A DNA stretch of 64,000 nucleotides from an uncultured Mycobacterium sp. (GTDB taxonomy: Bacteria > Actinomycetota > Actinomycetes > Mycobacteriales > Mycobacteriaceae). Within the stretch, counting starts at the first letter, position 1. Each line of letters opens with the position of its first letter. Shown here piece after piece: positions 40,686-49,514 of this stretch. The position numbers and the translations under genes were made by a program. The stretch spans positions 1-64,000 of the forward strand of contig FLQS01000022.1 of the NCBI GenBank assembly GCA_900078375.1, given 5' to 3'. The notes beneath the pieces are model-generated. The model did no database searches. It saw nothing but the letters and a program-made list of their open reading frames with translations, and was not told the DNA's origin.

Positions 40686-43208
40686 TTACGGGCGGCTTTC
40701 CGCCGCGTTGACGCTGCTCGGCAGTCCCAGCAGCAGCGGGACCTTGCGCGGCCCCGCCTCGTCGAACACGACCGTCGGATCCGGCTCCCCCGGCGCATTG
40801 ACGAACGAGACGAAGCGGCTCAGTTTCTCCTGGTCATTGAGCACACCGGCCCACTCGTCGGAGTATCCCTCGACGTGGCGGCTGATTGCGGCGTCGAGGT
40901 CGGCGGCAATGCCCAACGAGTCCTCACACACCACATCCCTGATGTGATCAAGCCCACCCTCGATGGTCTCCTGCCACACTGCGGTGCGCTGCAAGCGGTC
41001 TGCCGTGCGGATGTAGAACATCAGGTAGCGATCGATGTAGCGGACCAGCGTCTCGGAGTCGAGATCGCCGGCCAGCAGCTGGGCGTGCTTGGGGGTGGCG
41101 CCGCCGTTGCCGCCTACGTAGAGGTTCCAGCCCTTCTCGGTGGCGATCACGCCGACGTCCTTGCCGCGCGCTTCGGCGCACTCGCGTTGGCAGCCCGACA
41201 CGCCCATCTTGATCTTGTGCGGCGAACGCAGCCCGCGATAACGCAATTCGAGATCGACGGCCATCGCCACCGAGTCCTGCACTCCATAGCGGCACCAGGT
41301 GGAGCCGACGCAGCTCTTCACCGTCCGCAGCGACTTACCGTAGGCGTGCCCCGATTCCATCCCGGCGTCGACGAGGCGCTTCCAGATCTGCGGCAGCTGT
41401 TCGACGCGGGCGCCGAACAGGTCGATACGCTGACCGCCGGTGATCTTGGTGTAGAGGCCGAAATCCCTGGCCACCTCGGCAATCACCATCAGCTTCTCCG
41501 GTGTGACTTCACCACCGGGTAGCCGCGGCACCACCGAATATGTGCCGTTGCGTTGAATGTTGGCCAGGAAATGGTCGTTGGTGTCCTGCAGTCCTGCGGT
41601 TGCGTCGTCCAGGATGTGATCGGACGACGTGGACGCCAGGATCGAGGCCACCACGGGCTTGCAGATATCGCATCCGGCGCCGGTGCCGTACTCGGCGATC
41701 AGTGCGGAGAAGGTGCGGATGCCGGTGGTCGCGACGATCTGGAACAGCTCGGCGCGGGTCTGCTCGAAGTGTTCGCACAGGGCTTTGGACATCGCCACGC
41801 CCTGTGCCTCGAGCAGTCGCTTGAGCATCGGAATGCAACTACCGCAGGAGGTTCCAGCCGCCGTGGTGCATTTGATGGCCGGAACATCGTGGGCGCCTTG
41901 CGAGATAGCGCCGCAGATGCTGCGTTTCGTCACCGCATTGCAGGAGCAGATCTGTGCGTCATCGGGCAGCGCGCCCACGCCCACCTCGGCCCCGGCGGGT
42001 GAGATCAGCGTCGCCGGGTCGGCGGGCAGTGGCCGGCCGACCAGCGGGCGCAGGGTGGCGTACGCGGTGGCGTCACCGACCAGGATCCCGCCCAGCAGCG
42101 TCGAAACATCGTCGGAGACCACGAGTTTGGCGTACGTCTGGTTGACGGCATCGTTGAGCACGACTTCCAGCGCACCGGGTGTGCTGGCGTGGGCGTCACC
42201 GAAGCTGGCGACGTCGACGCCGAGCAGCTTGAGTTTGGTGGACAGGTCGGCACCCGGGAATTCCGCGGTGCCGCCGACCAGCCGGTCGGCCACGACCTCG
42301 GCCATCGTATAGCCGGGCGCGACCAGGCCGTAGCAGCGACCCTCGACCGCGGCGACCTCACCGATCGCGAACACATGGGGATCGGCTGTGGCGCAGCTGA
42401 TATCGGTCATCACCCCACCGCGTTCGGCAATCGGCAGGCCGCATTCGGCGGCCAGCTCGTCGCGTGGACGCACACCCGCTGAGAACACCAGCAAGGCGCC
42501 GTCGAGCTGTTCGTCGTTCGACAGCGACACGGTGATTCCGTCACCGTTGTCGACGATCTCGGTGGACGCGACGTCGGTGTGCACCGTAATGCCGAGTTCG
42601 GTGATGAGCCGGTTCAGCAGCGCCCCGCCGCCGTCGTCGACCTGAATGGGCATCAGCCGCGGGGACCGTTCCAGCACATGCGGCGTCAGGCCCAGCATCC
42701 GCAGCGCATTGGCCGCCTCCAGCCCCAGCAGACCACCACCGACCACGATGCCAACGGCCCCGGGTTCGGCTGCCGACGCCGCCACGCGGATGGCGTCGAG
42801 GTCTTCCAGTGTCCGGTAGACGAAGCAGCGCTCCAGATCGCTGCCGGGGATCGGCGGGACGAACGGGTACGAACCGGTGGCCAGCACCACGGCGTCGTAG
42901 CCGATGCGCTCCCCCGTCGAGGTGACGACCTCGCGGGCGGCCCGGTCGATCGCGATGGCCGGCTCGCCGACTCGAAGGTCGACCAGATCGTCTCCGGTGT
43001 AATCGTTTCCGGACAATGCCAGCGTCGCGCGGTCCCAGCCGTCGATGTAGGAGGACAACCCCACCCGGTCGTAGGCCGCGGTGGGCTCCTCGCACAGCAC
43101 GACCACCCGCCAGGCTCCGTCACGATCCCGGTCCCGCAGTGCCTCGACGAACCGGTGCCCGACCATGCCGTGGCCGACGACAACGACGGTCCGTGCCGGG
43201 GCGGTCAT
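40686..43208 (-). CDS. nirB: Assimilatory nitrite reductase large subunit
   Basis: NirB reduces nitrite to ammonium with NAD(P)H, using FAD, Fe-S and siroheme. The protein is 840 residues. N-terminal FAD motif VVVVGHGMVG; NAD motif GIVVGGGLLGLEAA; a BFD-like [2Fe-2S] region CSCNAVTK...CGSC; and the siroheme-[4Fe-4S] cysteines in CVGSTWC and CQREC. The ATG at 43208 overlaps the narK stop (ATGA). The frame upstream lies in narK and is rejected. Confidence 0.96.
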   Translation of the reverse strand: MTAPARTVVVVGHGMVGHRFVEALRDRDRDGAWRVVVLCEEPTAAYDRVGLSSYIDGWDRATLALSGNDYTGDDLVDLRVGEPAIAIDRAAREVVTSTGERIGYDAVVLATGSYPFVPPIPGSDLERCFVYRTLEDLDAIRVAASAAEPGAVGIVVGGGLLGLEAANALRMLGLTPHVLERSPRLMPIQVDDGGGALLNRLITELGITVHTDVASTEIVDNGDGITVSLSNDEQLDGALLVFSAGVRPRDELAAECGLPIAERGGVMTDISCATADPHVFAIGEVAAVEGRCYGLVAPGYTMAEVVADRLVGGTAEFPGADLSTKLKLLGVDVASFGDAHASTPGALEVVLNDAVNQTYAKLVVSDDVSTLLGGILVGDATAYATLRPLVGRPLPADPATLISPAGAEVGVGALPDDAQICSCNAVTKRSICGAISQGAHDVPAIKCTTAAGTSCGSCIPMLKRLLEAQGVAMSKALCEHFEQTRAELFQIVATTGIRTFSALIAEYGTGAGCDICKPVVASILASTSSDHILDDATAGLQDTNDHFLANIQRNGTYSVVPRLPGGEVTPEKLMVIAEVARDFGLYTKITGGQRIDLFGARVEQLPQIWKRLVDAGMESGHAYGKSLRTVKSCVGSTWCRYGVQDSVAMAVDLELRYRGLRSPHKIKMGVSGCQRECAEARGKDVGVIATEKGWNLYVGGNGGATPKHAQLLAGDLDSETLVRYIDRYLMFYIRTADRLQRTAVWQETIEGGLDHIRDVVCEDSLGIAADLDAAISRHVEGYSDEWAGVLNDQEKLSRFVSFVNAPGEPDPTVVFDEAGPRKVPLLLGLPSSVNAAESRP

Positions 43209-44659
43209 GCGACCGCCGCGGCGCTGTCGACCGCGTGGGTCTCGGTGCTGATGACAGCGGACTTCTTGGGGGTGCGCACGTAGGCCACCCAGGTGATGAC
43301 CGCGCACAGCACGTAGAAGCCGAGGAACACCCAGAACGCCATCGTCGCGGATTTCGCCGGTGACAGGTAGGACGCCCGCAGCGCGATGTTGACACCGACC
43401 CCGCCGAGTGCCCCGATGGCCCCGGCGATGCCGATCAATGCGCCCGACATCCGCTGCGACCAGGCCCGCTTCTCACGTGCGTTAAGGCTGTCCAGGCCGC
43501 GCGACTTGGCTTCGAAGATCGACGGGATCATCTTGTAGGTGGAGCCATTTCCCATGCCGGACAGGATGAACAGGGCGATGAAGCCGGCGATGAAAGCCAC
43601 CATGGTGGCACCAGAAGCCGGCCCGGCGGTGGCGTCGTCGATCTCGCCGGCCCCGACGAGCCAACCGGCGGCGAGGATCATCGCACCGAAGGTGTAGAGC
43701 GTGACCTTGCCGCCGCCGAAGCGATCCGACAGCCAGCCGCCGAACGGGCGCGACAGTGAACCGAGCACCGGTCCGATGAAGGCGATCTGGGCGGCGTGCA
43801 GCGACGCCTGGGCGGTCATCGCCGGGGTGACCGGTCCGCCATGCGACAGCCCGGCCAGGAAATTGATCTGCAGTACCTGTCCGAAGGCGAAGCCGAACCC
43901 GATGAACGACCCGAACGTGCCGATGTAGAGCAGTGAGACCAGCCACGAATCACGATGCGCCAGAACCTCGATCATCGACCGCGCATCGGTGCGCTGGTTG
44001 GTGAGGTTGTTCATGAACACCGCCGCACCCACCGAGGCCAGTGCGATCAGCACCAGGTAAGCGGCACACACCAGGTGCGGGGACCGGTTGCCGACCGTCG
44101 CGATGACCAGCAGACCGATGATCTGGATGACGGCGACGCCGATGTTGCCGCCGCCGGCGTTCAGCCCCAGCGCCCAGCCCTTGTACCGCTGCGGGTAGAA
44201 GGCGTTGATATTGGCCATCGACGAAGCGAAGTTGCCACCGCCCAGCCCTGCGAAGCCGGCCACGATCAGGAATGTCGTGTACGAAGTGCCCGGGTGCGCC
44301 ATGAAATACAGCGTGAGAACGGTGGGCACCAAGAGCGCCAGCGCCGAGAAGATCGTCCAGTTGCGGCCGCCGAAGCGGGCCACCGCGAAGGTGTACGGGA
44401 TACGCAGGACGGCACCGACCAGGGTCGGGACGGCCACCAGGAAGAACTTGCCCGCAGCGTCGATGTGGTAGACGTTCTGCGGCATGAACAACACCATCAC
44501 CGACCAGATGGACCACACCGAGAATCCGACGTGCTCGGCGAAGATCGACCAGATCAGGTTGCGGCGTGCGATTTTCGCGCCGCCGTGGTTCCAGGCGTCG
44601 ACGTCCTCGGCGTCCCAGTCGTCGATGTCGTAGCCACTGCGAGTGGTTGAAGGCTGCAT
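43205..44659 (-). CDS. narK: NarK-family nitrate/nitrite transporter of the assimilatory block
   Basis: A 484-residue MFS transporter with about twelve membrane segments. The nitrate signature occurs twice, as GLGGGNFASSMANINAFYP and GMGNGSTYKMIP. The N-terminal ~35 residues are hydrophilic (DDWDAEDVDAWNHGG). Placed between nasN and nirB, it probably imports nitrate for assimilation or balances nitrite. It overlaps nirB by four bases; 94 bases separate it from nasN. Confidence 0.92.
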   Translation of the reverse strand: MQPSTTRSGYDIDDWDAEDVDAWNHGGAKIARRNLIWSIFAEHVGFSVWSIWSVMVLFMPQNVYHIDAAGKFFLVAVPTLVGAVLRIPYTFAVARFGGRNWTIFSALALLVPTVLTLYFMAHPGTSYTTFLIVAGFAGLGGGNFASSMANINAFYPQRYKGWALGLNAGGGNIGVAVIQIIGLLVIATVGNRSPHLVCAAYLVLIALASVGAAVFMNNLTNQRTDARSMIEVLAHRDSWLVSLLYIGTFGSFIGFGFAFGQVLQINFLAGLSHGGPVTPAMTAQASLHAAQIAFIGPVLGSLSRPFGGWLSDRFGGGKVTLYTFGAMILAAGWLVGAGEIDDATAGPASGATMVAFIAGFIALFILSGMGNGSTYKMIPSIFEAKSRGLDSLNAREKRAWSQRMSGALIGIAGAIGALGGVGVNIALRASYLSPAKSATMAFWVFLGFYVLCAVITWVAYVRTPKKSAVISTETHAVDSAAAVA

Positions 44660-44753
44660 ACGTTCACGGTAGGAATTCTTTGTTGCGCCTTCGCTGCAGC
44701 CGGTGATCGCAGTGTCACAACCTTCTCACTTTGGTGCGGGCGCCGCGGTGAGG

Positions 44754-47700
44754 TCAGTACACGTCGCGCAGATATCGCTTGTCGGCGACCAGTTCACGCT
44801 TGTAGTCGCGCGCGGCTTCGGCACTCAGGTGGCCGTGTGTGCCGATGATGGTTTCCAGCGCGGTGTCGACATCGCGCGCCATGGTGGCGGCGTCACCGCA
44901 GACGTAGAGGTGCGCACCGTCCTGCAGCCAAGTCCACAGTTGTGCGCCTTTGTCGATCATGTTGTCCTGCACATAGACTCGCCTGCGCTGGTCGCGGGAA
45001 AAGGCGAGGTCGAGCCGATTCAGAAAGCCGTCGGTGTGCATGTCGGTCAGATCATCGCGGTAGTAGAAGTTTTCGGCTCGGTGCCGGTCCCCGAAGAACA
45101 ACCAGTTGCGCCCGGTATGGCCGAGCGCGCGGCGCTCCTGAAGGAAGCCGCGGAACGGGGCGATCCCGGTGCCCGCGCCGATCATCACGATCGGCGCGGT
45201 CGTATCTTCGGGTAGGCGGAAGTGCGGCGACGTCTGCAGGAACACCGGAACGGAGCGGGCGCGGTCAGCCAGGAACGTCGAGCACACTCCCCCACGCTCG
45301 GCTCCGTCGGGCGCCTGGTAGCGCACGATCGACACGGTCAACTGCACCTCATGCGGGCTGACCAGCGGGCTCGACGAAATCGAATACAGCCGCGGCGTCA
45401 GCCGGACGAGCACTTCCTGCCACTGCTCAGGCGCGGCGTGCACCGCGAAGGCACGGACGACGTCGATCCCGTTGCGCCCCAACCGCCAGGTGTCCAGGTG
45501 CGCGCGAGCGGCTCGCAGGTCTCTGGCCACCGCCTTGTCGGTCGTCGTCTCGGCGAGGAAGACCAGCAGGTTCGGGGTGATGCGGCAGATGTCGTAGCTT
45601 TCGGTGAGTGCTTGGCGCAGTTCATATTCCGCACCGTCGACTTCGACCAACTCATCCCCGCGCAGGCGGGTCGCGGTCAGCCAGGCGGCGACATCGTCGT
45701 CGCTGTTGGTGGGCAGCACCCCCAACGAGTCGCCGACGGCATAGCTGACGTCGTGCTCGGAGATGTCAAATCCCATCTGCCGCACCTCTTTGGCCGCCGA
45801 CGCGGGGGTGAGCCTGGTGTTGCGCGCCAACCTGGCGGGCACAGGCCTGGCACGGGTGAAGGGCTCGGCGGGCTGAGCGACGGCGGGCGCGGCGACCATA
45901 GCCGGTGCCGATTCGCCGGCATTCACGACCTCGATCACCCGCTGGGCCCACTGCGTCACCGAATCCTCGTCGTGGACTTCGCAGTCGCTGCGGTCGAGCA
46001 GCCGGGCGCCACCGAGTTCGGCCAGCCGGGTGTCGAGAGATCGGGCGTGGCCGCAGAACTGGCCGTAGGACCGGTCGCCGATGCCCAGCACCGCGAACCG
46101 AAGCCCGTTCAGGTCTGGGGCATCCGGCGCCCGAAGCCGGTCCCAGAAGCCGGCGCCGTTGTCGGGCGGATCACCATCGCCGAACGTGCTGGTGACCACC
46201 AGCACGTCGCGCGCCGCGAGATCGCTGACGTCGCAGTCGTCCATGTTGACCAGCCGGGCGGTGAGCCCGGCCACCCCAAGCTGATCTACGAGTCGGGCCG
46301 CGAGCTCCTCGGCGTTTCCGGTCTGCGACGCCCACAGCACCCACGGGCCGGGCGCCGGGGCAGGTTCGTCGGAAACTCGCGAATATGTTCCGGCCAGGAG
46401 GCCGTCGATCCACAGCCGTACCGGCCTACTGATCGGCGCGGATTCCGGGAGCACCGGAACGCCGACGACGTCGCCGCTCAGCGCTGCGAAAAATCCTGCC
46501 AGGTATTGCCTTTCGTCATCGGTGAAGGAGGGTTCCGCACCGCTGGCGGTCGTGCTGGGAGGCAGAGTCCGGCTGGGGCGCAGGCTCACCGCACACACCT
46601 TCAGTTCGGGTTGCAGGGAGTCCGCGTCCACGGCGTCGCTGGTCAGAGCGTTGATCGCCAGGTATTCGCCGTGTTCGTCGTTCCAGTGGAACGGCACGAA
46701 ACAATTACCCGGCCGGACCCGGTCGGTGACGACGGCGGGCAGCACAGCCCGGCCCCGCCGGGATTGCAGTTCGACCGCTTGTCCGTCGGCGATACCGAGG
46801 GCGTTGGCGTCGCCAGGGTTGATCTCGACGAAGGGGTTGCCGTTGAGTTTGTTGAGCTTGGCGACCCGACCGGTCTTGGTCATGGTGTGCCACTGGTGGG
46901 CCAGCCGGCCGGTGTTCAACACGAACGGATAGTCGTCGTCCGGCATTTCACGAGCGTCCATGTGCGGACGGGCGTGAAACACCGCACGGCCGGAGGGCAT
47001 GGGGAATGCCAGGACACCGTCATTGAGATAGCGGATCGGATGACGATCCTGCTCGTCGCCGGGCGGGCACGGCCATTGCACCGGCGTTTCGCGCAGCCGC
47101 TGATAGCTCACACCGCGAATGTCGTATCCGGTCTTCGGATTGGCGAATCGCCGAATCTCGTCGAAGATCTGCTCGCTGGACTCATAGGCGAAGTGCGCCC
47201 CGAATCCCATGGCGTCGGCCACCTGGCAGATCAGCTGCCAGTCCGGTCGGGAATGCCCAGCGGGTGAGACACATTCGCGCACCATGGTCAGGGTGCGCTC
47301 GGAGTTCACCATCACCCCGTCGGCTTCGGCCCACAATGCGGCAGGCAACACGACGTCGGCGTAACGGTTGGTGGCGGTGTCACGGTAGGCGTCCTGGGTG
47401 ACGACCAGCTCCGCGGTCTCCAGGCCGGTGATGACGGTGGTGCGATTGGGTACGGTGGCCACCGGATTGGTACAGATGATCCAACAGGCCTTGATATCTC
47501 CGGCCGCCATCTGCTCGAACATGTCGATGGTGCCCCGGTTGGTGTCGGCGCGGATCGTCCCCGGCGCCAATTCCCACACCGCTTCGACGAAGGTCCGATC
47601 GTCGGCGGAGGCCACCGAGCGCTGACCTGGCAAACCCGGCCCCATATAACCCATTTCGCGGCCGCCCATCGCGTTGGGCTGGCCGGTCAGCGACATCGGG

Positions 47701-48707
47701 CCGCTGCCCGGCCGGCAGATCGCCCCGGTGGCCAGGTGCAGGTTGCAGATGGCGTTGGTGTTCCAGGTGCCGTGGGTGCTCTGGTTGAGGCCCATCGTCC
47801 ACAGCGACATCCATTCACCCGCCTCGGCGATGAGCGTTGCCGCGGTGCGGATATCGGCCTCGGCCAGGCCGGTGAGTTCGGCCACCCGCGCCGGCGGGTA
47901 GTCGGTGAGGAACTCTTCCATCGCGTCCCAGCCCTCGGTGTGCTCAGCGATGAAGTCGGTGTCGATGTCGCCGGAGGCCACCAGCAGGTGCAATAAGCCG
48001 TTCAGCAGCGCGAGGTCGGTGCCCGGCCGGATCTGCAGAAACAGGTCGGCCTTGTCCGCGGTGGCCGTCCGGCGCGGGTCGACGACAATCAGCTTGGCGC
48101 CGGCCCGCATCCGGTCGGCCATCCGCAGGAACAGGATCGGATGACAGTCGGCCATATTCGCCCCGATGACGAAAAACACGTCGGCACAGTCGAAATCGGC
48201 GTACGACCCTGGCGGTCCATCGGCACCGAGCGATTGTTTGTATCCGGTCGCCGCGCTGGCCATGCACAGCCGCGAGTTGGACTCGATGTTGAGTGTCCGG
48301 ATGAAACCCTTGGCCAGTTTGGTGGCCAGGTACTGCGCTTCCATGGACATCTGCCCGGAGACGTACAGCGCAATCGAATCCGGGCCGTGTTGGTCCAGGA
48401 TCGCGCGCAGCCGGCTGCCCACCGCGGCGATCGCGTCGTCGACAGGGGCGACGACGAGTTCCTCACCGCGGGCCGGACGAATCAGCGCGTCGACCGCACG
48501 GCCCTCGGTGGTGCCCATGAGTTCGGTGTGCGTGGCGCCCTTCGTGCACAGCCGGCCGAAGTTGCTGGGGTGAAGCCGGTCACCGACGACACTGGCGATG
48601 ACCGGACCTCCCACGCCGGGCTTGGTGCGCACGTCGATGCCACACCCGACACCGCAATACGAGCACGCGGTGCGGATGGCCTGAGCGCAGTCATCCCCGG
48701 CAGCCAC
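44754..48707 (-). CDS. nasN: Assimilatory nitrate reductase fused to flavodoxin/FNR reductase
   Basis: A 1317-residue fusion that should reduce nitrate to nitrite with electrons from NAD(P)H in one chain. Residues 1-700 are a Nas-type molybdopterin oxidoreductase with [4Fe-4S] cysteines 15, 18, 22 and 54 and a candidate Mo-ligand Cys148 (SRLCMASAATGYKQS). Residues about 788-930 are flavodoxin-like (SQTGNAEELA at 794-803), and about 950-1317 are FAD/NAD(P) reductase (RLYSISSSP near 1106, GAGTGIAPFRGF near 1178, VCGDAATMARDV near 1269), as in CysJ. M. smegmatis NasN has this design. GTG start at 48707; first gene of the nitrate block. Confidence 0.92.
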   Translation of the reverse strand: MAAGDDCAQAIRTACSYCGVGCGIDVRTKPGVGGPVIASVVGDRLHPSNFGRLCTKGATHTELMGTTEGRAVDALIRPARGEELVVAPVDDAIAAVGSRLRAILDQHGPDSIALYVSGQMSMEAQYLATKLAKGFIRTLNIESNSRLCMASAATGYKQSLGADGPPGSYADFDCADVFFVIGANMADCHPILFLRMADRMRAGAKLIVVDPRRTATADKADLFLQIRPGTDLALLNGLLHLLVASGDIDTDFIAEHTEGWDAMEEFLTDYPPARVAELTGLAEADIRTAATLIAEAGEWMSLWTMGLNQSTHGTWNTNAICNLHLATGAICRPGSGPMSLTGQPNAMGGREMGYMGPGLPGQRSVASADDRTFVEAVWELAPGTIRADTNRGTIDMFEQMAAGDIKACWIICTNPVATVPNRTTVITGLETAELVVTQDAYRDTATNRYADVVLPAALWAEADGVMVNSERTLTMVRECVSPAGHSRPDWQLICQVADAMGFGAHFAYESSEQIFDEIRRFANPKTGYDIRGVSYQRLRETPVQWPCPPGDEQDRHPIRYLNDGVLAFPMPSGRAVFHARPHMDAREMPDDDYPFVLNTGRLAHQWHTMTKTGRVAKLNKLNGNPFVEINPGDANALGIADGQAVELQSRRGRAVLPAVVTDRVRPGNCFVPFHWNDEHGEYLAINALTSDAVDADSLQPELKVCAVSLRPSRTLPPSTTASGAEPSFTDDERQYLAGFFAALSGDVVGVPVLPESAPISRPVRLWIDGLLAGTYSRVSDEPAPAPGPWVLWASQTGNAEELAARLVDQLGVAGLTARLVNMDDCDVSDLAARDVLVVTSTFGDGDPPDNGAGFWDRLRAPDAPDLNGLRFAVLGIGDRSYGQFCGHARSLDTRLAELGGARLLDRSDCEVHDEDSVTQWAQRVIEVVNAGESAPAMVAAPAVAQPAEPFTRARPVPARLARNTRLTPASAAKEVRQMGFDISEHDVSYAVGDSLGVLPTNSDDDVAAWLTATRLRGDELVEVDGAEYELRQALTESYDICRITPNLLVFLAETTTDKAVARDLRAARAHLDTWRLGRNGIDVVRAFAVHAAPEQWQEVLVRLTPRLYSISSSPLVSPHEVQLTVSIVRYQAPDGAERGGVCSTFLADRARSVPVFLQTSPHFRLPEDTTAPIVMIGAGTGIAPFRGFLQERRALGHTGRNWLFFGDRHRAENFYYRDDLTDMHTDGFLNRLDLAFSRDQRRRVYVQDNMIDKGAQLWTWLQDGAHLYVCGDAATMARDVDTALETIIGTHGHLSAEAARDYKRELVADKRYLRDVY

Positions 48708-48750
48708 CGCTTCACCGTGCCCGGCGGACGTTACGAGAGGAGCCGGGCCG

Positions 48751-48769
48751 CGTTATCGCGACGATAAAC
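48751..48769. promoter_or_regulatory. Palindrome upstream of nasN
   Basis: TTATCG-CGA-CGATAA (48753-48767) is a perfect inverted repeat flanked by further matching CG bases. It lies about 45 bases upstream of the nasN GTG and about 65 bases before the divergent TetR gene. TAACGT (48733-48728, minus) is a possible -10 downstream of it. The binding protein is unknown; GlnR, NnaR or a redox regulator are possible. Confidence 0.5.
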
Positions 48770-48815
48770 CGCGCTCACTTTGCCAAGGGCGACGGTGTGA
48801 GAACTCGCGCGACGA

Positions 48816-48833
48816 TGTAACACTTGTCAACAT
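48816..48833. promoter_or_regulatory. Operator-like site at the TetR gene start
   Basis: TGTAACACTTGTCAACAT resembles the 17-base arms found before the MFS gene (GTTAGCA..GTCAACAT) and runs into the TetR ATG. It suggests autoregulation by the TetR protein. Confidence 0.4.
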
Positions 48834-49443
48834 GGCGACCGCCTCCTACCACCACGGCAACTTGCGGCAGGCCCTGCTCGAGCACGGCGTCGCGCTGGCC
48901 AGGGCCGGTGGCCCCGACGCGGTGGTGTTGCGCGATGTCCAGCGGCTGGCGGGCGTGAGCAACTCGGCCGCCTACCGCCATTACGCCGACCGGCACGCGC
49001 TGCTGGCGGCGGTGAAAGCCGACGTCATGGCCCAGATCGGTGCGGCGATGGTGGAAGCGCTTGACGCTGTTCCGGCGCGGGGCCCCCGTCGCGAGCGGGC
49101 GCTGGCCCGGTTCCGCGCCACCGGCCAGGCCTACATCGACTTCGCCCTGGCCCAACCGGGACTGTTCCGCACCGCGTTCGTCCCCGACGGCACCGAACCC
49201 AGCGACGACACGGTGCCCGCCGATCGCCATCCGTTCCAGATCCTGCGCGGTTGCGTCGACGACCTGGTGGCCGCGGGCATGCTCGCCGAGGACCGCAGGG
49301 ACGGCTTCGACGAGGCGGCCTGGGCCGCCGTGCACGGCGCGGCAACGCTGTTCCTCGACGGTCCGCCGGGCATGGCAGGCACCGATCGCCAACAGCTGAT
49401 CACCGACCGGCTCCTCGACGTCATCGGCGAGAGCCTCCAGTAG
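48832..49443 (+). CDS. TetR-family regulator with WHG-type C-terminal domain
   Basis: A 203-residue regulator. The helix-turn-helix lies at about residues 30-60 (VVLRDVQRLAGVSNSAAYRHYADRHALLAAV), and the C-terminus contains the AAWAAVHGAATLFLDG motif seen in TetR proteins with the WHG domain. It probably represses the MFS gene 71 bases downstream and itself, as matching operator-like sequences precede both. The effector is unknown, likely a small toxic compound. Confidence 0.85.
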   Translation: MATASYHHGNLRQALLEHGVALARAGGPDAVVLRDVQRLAGVSNSAAYRHYADRHALLAAVKADVMAQIGAAMVEALDAVPARGPRRERALARFRATGQAYIDFALAQPGLFRTAFVPDGTEPSDDTVPADRHPFQILRGCVDDLVAAGMLAEDRRDGFDEAAWAAVHGAATLFLDGPPGMAGTDRQQLITDRLLDVIGESLQ

Positions 49444-49447
49444 CGTC

Positions 49448-49503
49448 ATGTTGACAGTGCTAACTTCTGCTGGCATGCTCGCGGATGTTAGCATCGTCAA
49501 CAT
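49448..49503. promoter_or_regulatory. Paired operator-like sites before the MFS gene
   Basis: ATGTTGACAGTGCTAAC (49448-49464) and GTTAGCATCGTCAACAT (49487-49503) are inverted copies matching at 15 of 17 bases, with 39 bases between equivalent positions. They occupy most of the 71-base gap between the TetR and MFS genes. They are read as two sites for the TetR protein, though a long hairpin is also possible. Confidence 0.5.
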
Positions 49504-49514
49504 AAGGGTTGCCC

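Noticed and set aside
44660..44753. A GlnR box between nasN and narK
   Set aside because: The GTGAG/GTGAC and GTCAC strings present do not fit the spacing of the GlnR consensus I know well enough to call it.
45222..47267. Long open frame antisense to nasN
   Set aside because: High GC gives long antisense frames; its protein is rich in Arg, Gly and His with no family features, while nasN on the other strand has complete domains.
49448..49503. Inverted 17-mers taken as a transcription terminator of the TetR gene
   Set aside because: The 22-base loop, the absence of a U-tract and the similarity of the arms to the site at 48816 favour operators.
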